Of a DNA stretch of 64,000 nucleotides, positions 62,313 to 64,000 are shown piece by piece; the first letter of the stretch is position 1, and every line of letters starts with the position of its first letter. A program made the translations under genes and the position numbers. This stretch comes from Alphaproteobacteria bacterium (lineage in GTDB: Bacteria; Pseudomonadota; Alphaproteobacteria; UBA9219), in contig JAMFSS010000001.1 of the NCBI GenBank assembly GCA_026225415.1, positions 1 through 64,000 of the forward strand, given 5' to 3'. Below the pieces are notes generated by a model that saw only the letters and a program-made list of their open reading frames with translations, had not been told where the DNA came from and made no database searches.

Positions 62313-63331
62313 ATGGCGTTCACATGATGCAATTCTTTATAGACAATATCTGGCCGCTGCTCTGGATCGTCATCAAAATCGTGGCCATTATCCTGCCGCT
62401 GCTCGGCGCGTTTGCATATCTTACCTATGCCGAACGCAAAATTATGGCCGCGATGCAAATGCGCCGCGGGCCCAATGTCGTGGGGCCTTTCGGTTTGTTG
62501 CAACCCATCGCCGACGGTATCAAGCTGCTCAGCAAGGAAACCATCATCCCGACCGGCGCGAACAAAGTTTTGTTTATCATGGCTCCCATGTTGACTATGA
62601 CCTTGGCCATGTTGGCCTGGGCGGTTATCCCGTTTCAGGCGGGTGTGGTTCTGGCCGATATCAATGTCGGCGTGCTTTATCTATTCGCGATATCGTCGCT
62701 GTCTGTTTATGGCATCATCATCGCGGGTTGGGCGTCCAATTCCAAATATTCCTTCCTCGGCGCGTTGCGCTCTGCCGCGCAGATGGTGTCTTACGAAGTT
62801 TCCATCGGGCTTGTCATCATCACCGTGTTGCTGCGCGTCGGTTCGTTAAACCTGTCGGCGATTGTCGAAGCCCAACGTGATGGCTGGTACGCCTTCGGCC
62901 TGCTATTTCCGATGTTCATCGTGTTTTTCATCTCGGCGCTGGCGGAAACCAACCGCCACCCATTCGATCTGCCCGAAGGCGAATCCGAACTTGTCGGCGG
63001 GTTCAATACCGAATATTCATCCATGACTTTCGCCCTGTTTTTCATCGGCGAATATATGAATATGATCTTGCTGTCGGCCATGACATCCATCTTCTTCCTT
63101 GGCGGCTGGCTGGCGCCCATCGATGCGCTGGATTTCATTCCCGGTATTTTGTGGTTCTTTGCCAAAATTGCCGCGTGCCTGTTTGTTTTCATCTGGGTTC
63201 GTGCCACGCTGCCGCGCTATCGCTATGACCAACTTATGCGTATCGGCTGGAAAATCTTCCTGCCGCTTTCGCTTGTGTGGGTCGTGGTCACGGCGGGATA
63301 TCTTGTTTACTTCGATAAATTGCCGCATTAG
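62309..63331 (+). CDS. nuoH: NADH-quinone oxidoreductase subunit H
   Basis: A 340-residue membrane subunit with eight helices linking the quinone site to the proton channel. Conserved: [33 protein letters not shown], and [32 protein letters not shown]. The start overlaps lipoprotein 2; a second in-frame Met (MMQFFIDNI) is also possible. Confidence 0.96.
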   Translation: MNGVHMMQFFIDNIWPLLWIVIKIVAIILPLLGAFAYLTYAERKIMAAMQMRRGPNVVGPFGLLQPIADGIKLLSKETIIPTGANKVLFIMAPMLTMTLAMLAWAVIPFQAGVVLADINVGVLYLFAISSLSVYGIIIAGWASNSKYSFLGALRSAAQMVSYEVSIGLVIITVLLRVGSLNLSAIVEAQRDGWYAFGLLFPMFIVFFISALAETNRHPFDLPEGESELVGGFNTEYSSMTFALFFIGEYMNMILLSAMTSIFFLGGWLAPIDALDFIPGILWFFAKIAACLFVFIWVRATLPRYRYDQLMRIGWKIFLPLSLVWVVVTAGYLVYFDKLPH

Positions 63332-63343
63332 GAACCCAGAAAA

Positions 63344-63829
63344 ATGTCACTTTCCCGTTCCATCCGAACCATCACGCTGTATGAAATCGCGCGCGGCCTT
63401 GCGCTCACTTTCATCTATATGTTCAAACGTAAAGTCACGTTGAACTATCCCTATGAAAAGGGGCCGCTGTCGCCCCGTTTCCGCGGCGAACATGCGCTGC
63501 GCCGTTACCCCAGCGGCGAAGAGCGTTGCATCGCCTGCAAACTGTGCGAAGCCATTTGCCCCGCGCAAGCGATAACGATCGAAGCCGAACCGCGCGAAGA
63601 TGGCTCACGTCGCACCACGCGTTACGATATCGACATGACCAAATGCATCTATTGCGGGTTGTGTCAGGAAGCTTGCCCTGTGGATGCCATCGTCGAAGGC
63701 CCCAATTTCGAATTCGCGACGCAAACCCACGAAGAATTGCTGTTCAATAAAGAACGGCTTTTGGCCAATGGCGACAGGTGGGAAGCGGAAATCGCCGCCA
63801 ACCTGGCCGCCGATTCAAAATACCGGTGA
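63344..63829 (+). CDS. nuoI: NADH-quinone oxidoreductase subunit I
   Basis: A 161-residue subunit with two [4Fe-4S] clusters: [20 protein letters not shown] and [20 protein letters not shown], and the family stretch [20 protein letters not shown]. It carries electrons between NuoG and NuoB. Length is normal for alphaproteobacteria. Confidence 0.97.
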   Translation: MSLSRSIRTITLYEIARGLALTFIYMFKRKVTLNYPYEKGPLSPRFRGEHALRRYPSGEERCIACKLCEAICPAQAITIEAEPREDGSRRTTRYDIDMTKCIYCGLCQEACPVDAIVEGPNFEFATQTHEELLFNKERLLANGDRWEAEIAANLAADSKYR

Positions 63830-63833
63830 TATC

Positions 63834-64000
63834 ATGATCGCATCCTTGCTCTTTTACCTTTTCTCCGCCGTCATGCTGACCTCCGCCGTTATGGTCATCG
63901 CGGCACGCAATCCTGTGCATGCCGTTCTGTTTCTTATCCTCGCTTTCTTTAACGCGGCAGGCTTGTTCTTGCTGATGGGCGCGGAATTCCTCGCCTTCAT
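63834..64000 (+). CDS. nuoJ: NADH-quinone oxidoreductase subunit J (partial, runs off the window)
   Basis: The first 55 residues of Nuo[41 protein letters not shown] and [15 protein letters not shown], with the first helices and the conserved N-P-V-H-A motif. The ATG lies four bases after nuoI. The 3' end lies beyond base 64000. Confidence 0.93.
   Translation, partial: MIASLLFYLFSAVMLTSAVMVIAARNPVHAVLFLILAFFNAAGLFLLMGAEFLAF

Overview
This is chromosomal DNA of an alphaproteobacterium. The evidence is the divK-pleD pair, a CtrA-type winged helix in one protein, a cluster of GANTC (CcrM) sites, an argS-SPOR-nagZ-scpA-scpB block, EipB and UbiK homologues, and a nuo operon with separate nuoC and nuoD. 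Base composition is moderate, with no ribosomal RNA, CRISPR array, prophage or recognisable transposase. I cannot place it below class level.

Layout. 1-3.1 kb: sdhC-sdhD-sdhA on the minus strand (no sdhB inside the window). 3.1-4.3 kb: gmhA, then a DUF559 endonuclease gene enclosed in 50-bp inverted repeats. 4.3-8.9 kb: a TonB-dependent receptor with a palindromic Zur-type operator, and a yejB-queC-zur operon. 9-19.8 kb: a polysaccharide export and surface-protein locus of the PEP-CTERM/exosortase type: Wza-like exporter, outer-membrane barrel, Wzz-like chain-length protein, BY-kinase-like ATPase, TPR lipoprotein, three tandem VPLPA-tailed proteins, and divergently a His/Asp-rich VPLPA protein, an ExeA-like ATPase and a Cys-rich secreted protein. 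No exosortase is present in the window. 19.8-25.7 kb: tRNA-Gly, an ECF sigma factor, tRNA-Trp, secE-nusG, then eipB-divK-pleD and a second GGDEF protein. 25.6-35.9 kb: a TPR membrane protein, a YbjN-like gene, ubiK/lgt/midA, a solitary PilT-type ATPase, dnaB, a NUDIX hydrolase and a family-9 glycosyltransferase. 36-45.4 kb: carA and carB separated by a four-helix-bundle gene, an MFS transporter, greA, and valS broken by a frameshift. 45.4-53.5 kb: a small hydrolase, argS, SPOR, nagZ, scpA, scpB, serB. 53.5-64 kb: nuoA to nuoJ (cut by the window end), interrupted by several unfamiliar genes.

The most unusual features fall into four groups. (1) Two ~144-bp nested palindromes (8953-9096 and 24661-24804) have conserved outer arms, inner 18-bp stems that differ in sequence but are each perfectly complementary, and a loop that appears inverted between the copies. 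(2) Small genes framed by inverted repeats sit in housekeeping regions (DUF559 gene; four-helix-bundle gene between carA and carB). (3) Unfamiliar genes are threaded into the nuo operon with start/stop overlaps (250-aa protein after nuoD, 47-aa ORF after nuoF, two related lipoproteins between nuoG and nuoH). (4) Seven GANTC sites lie within 112 bp upstream of the ybjN-like gene. All function calls come from reading the translations; no database search was possible.
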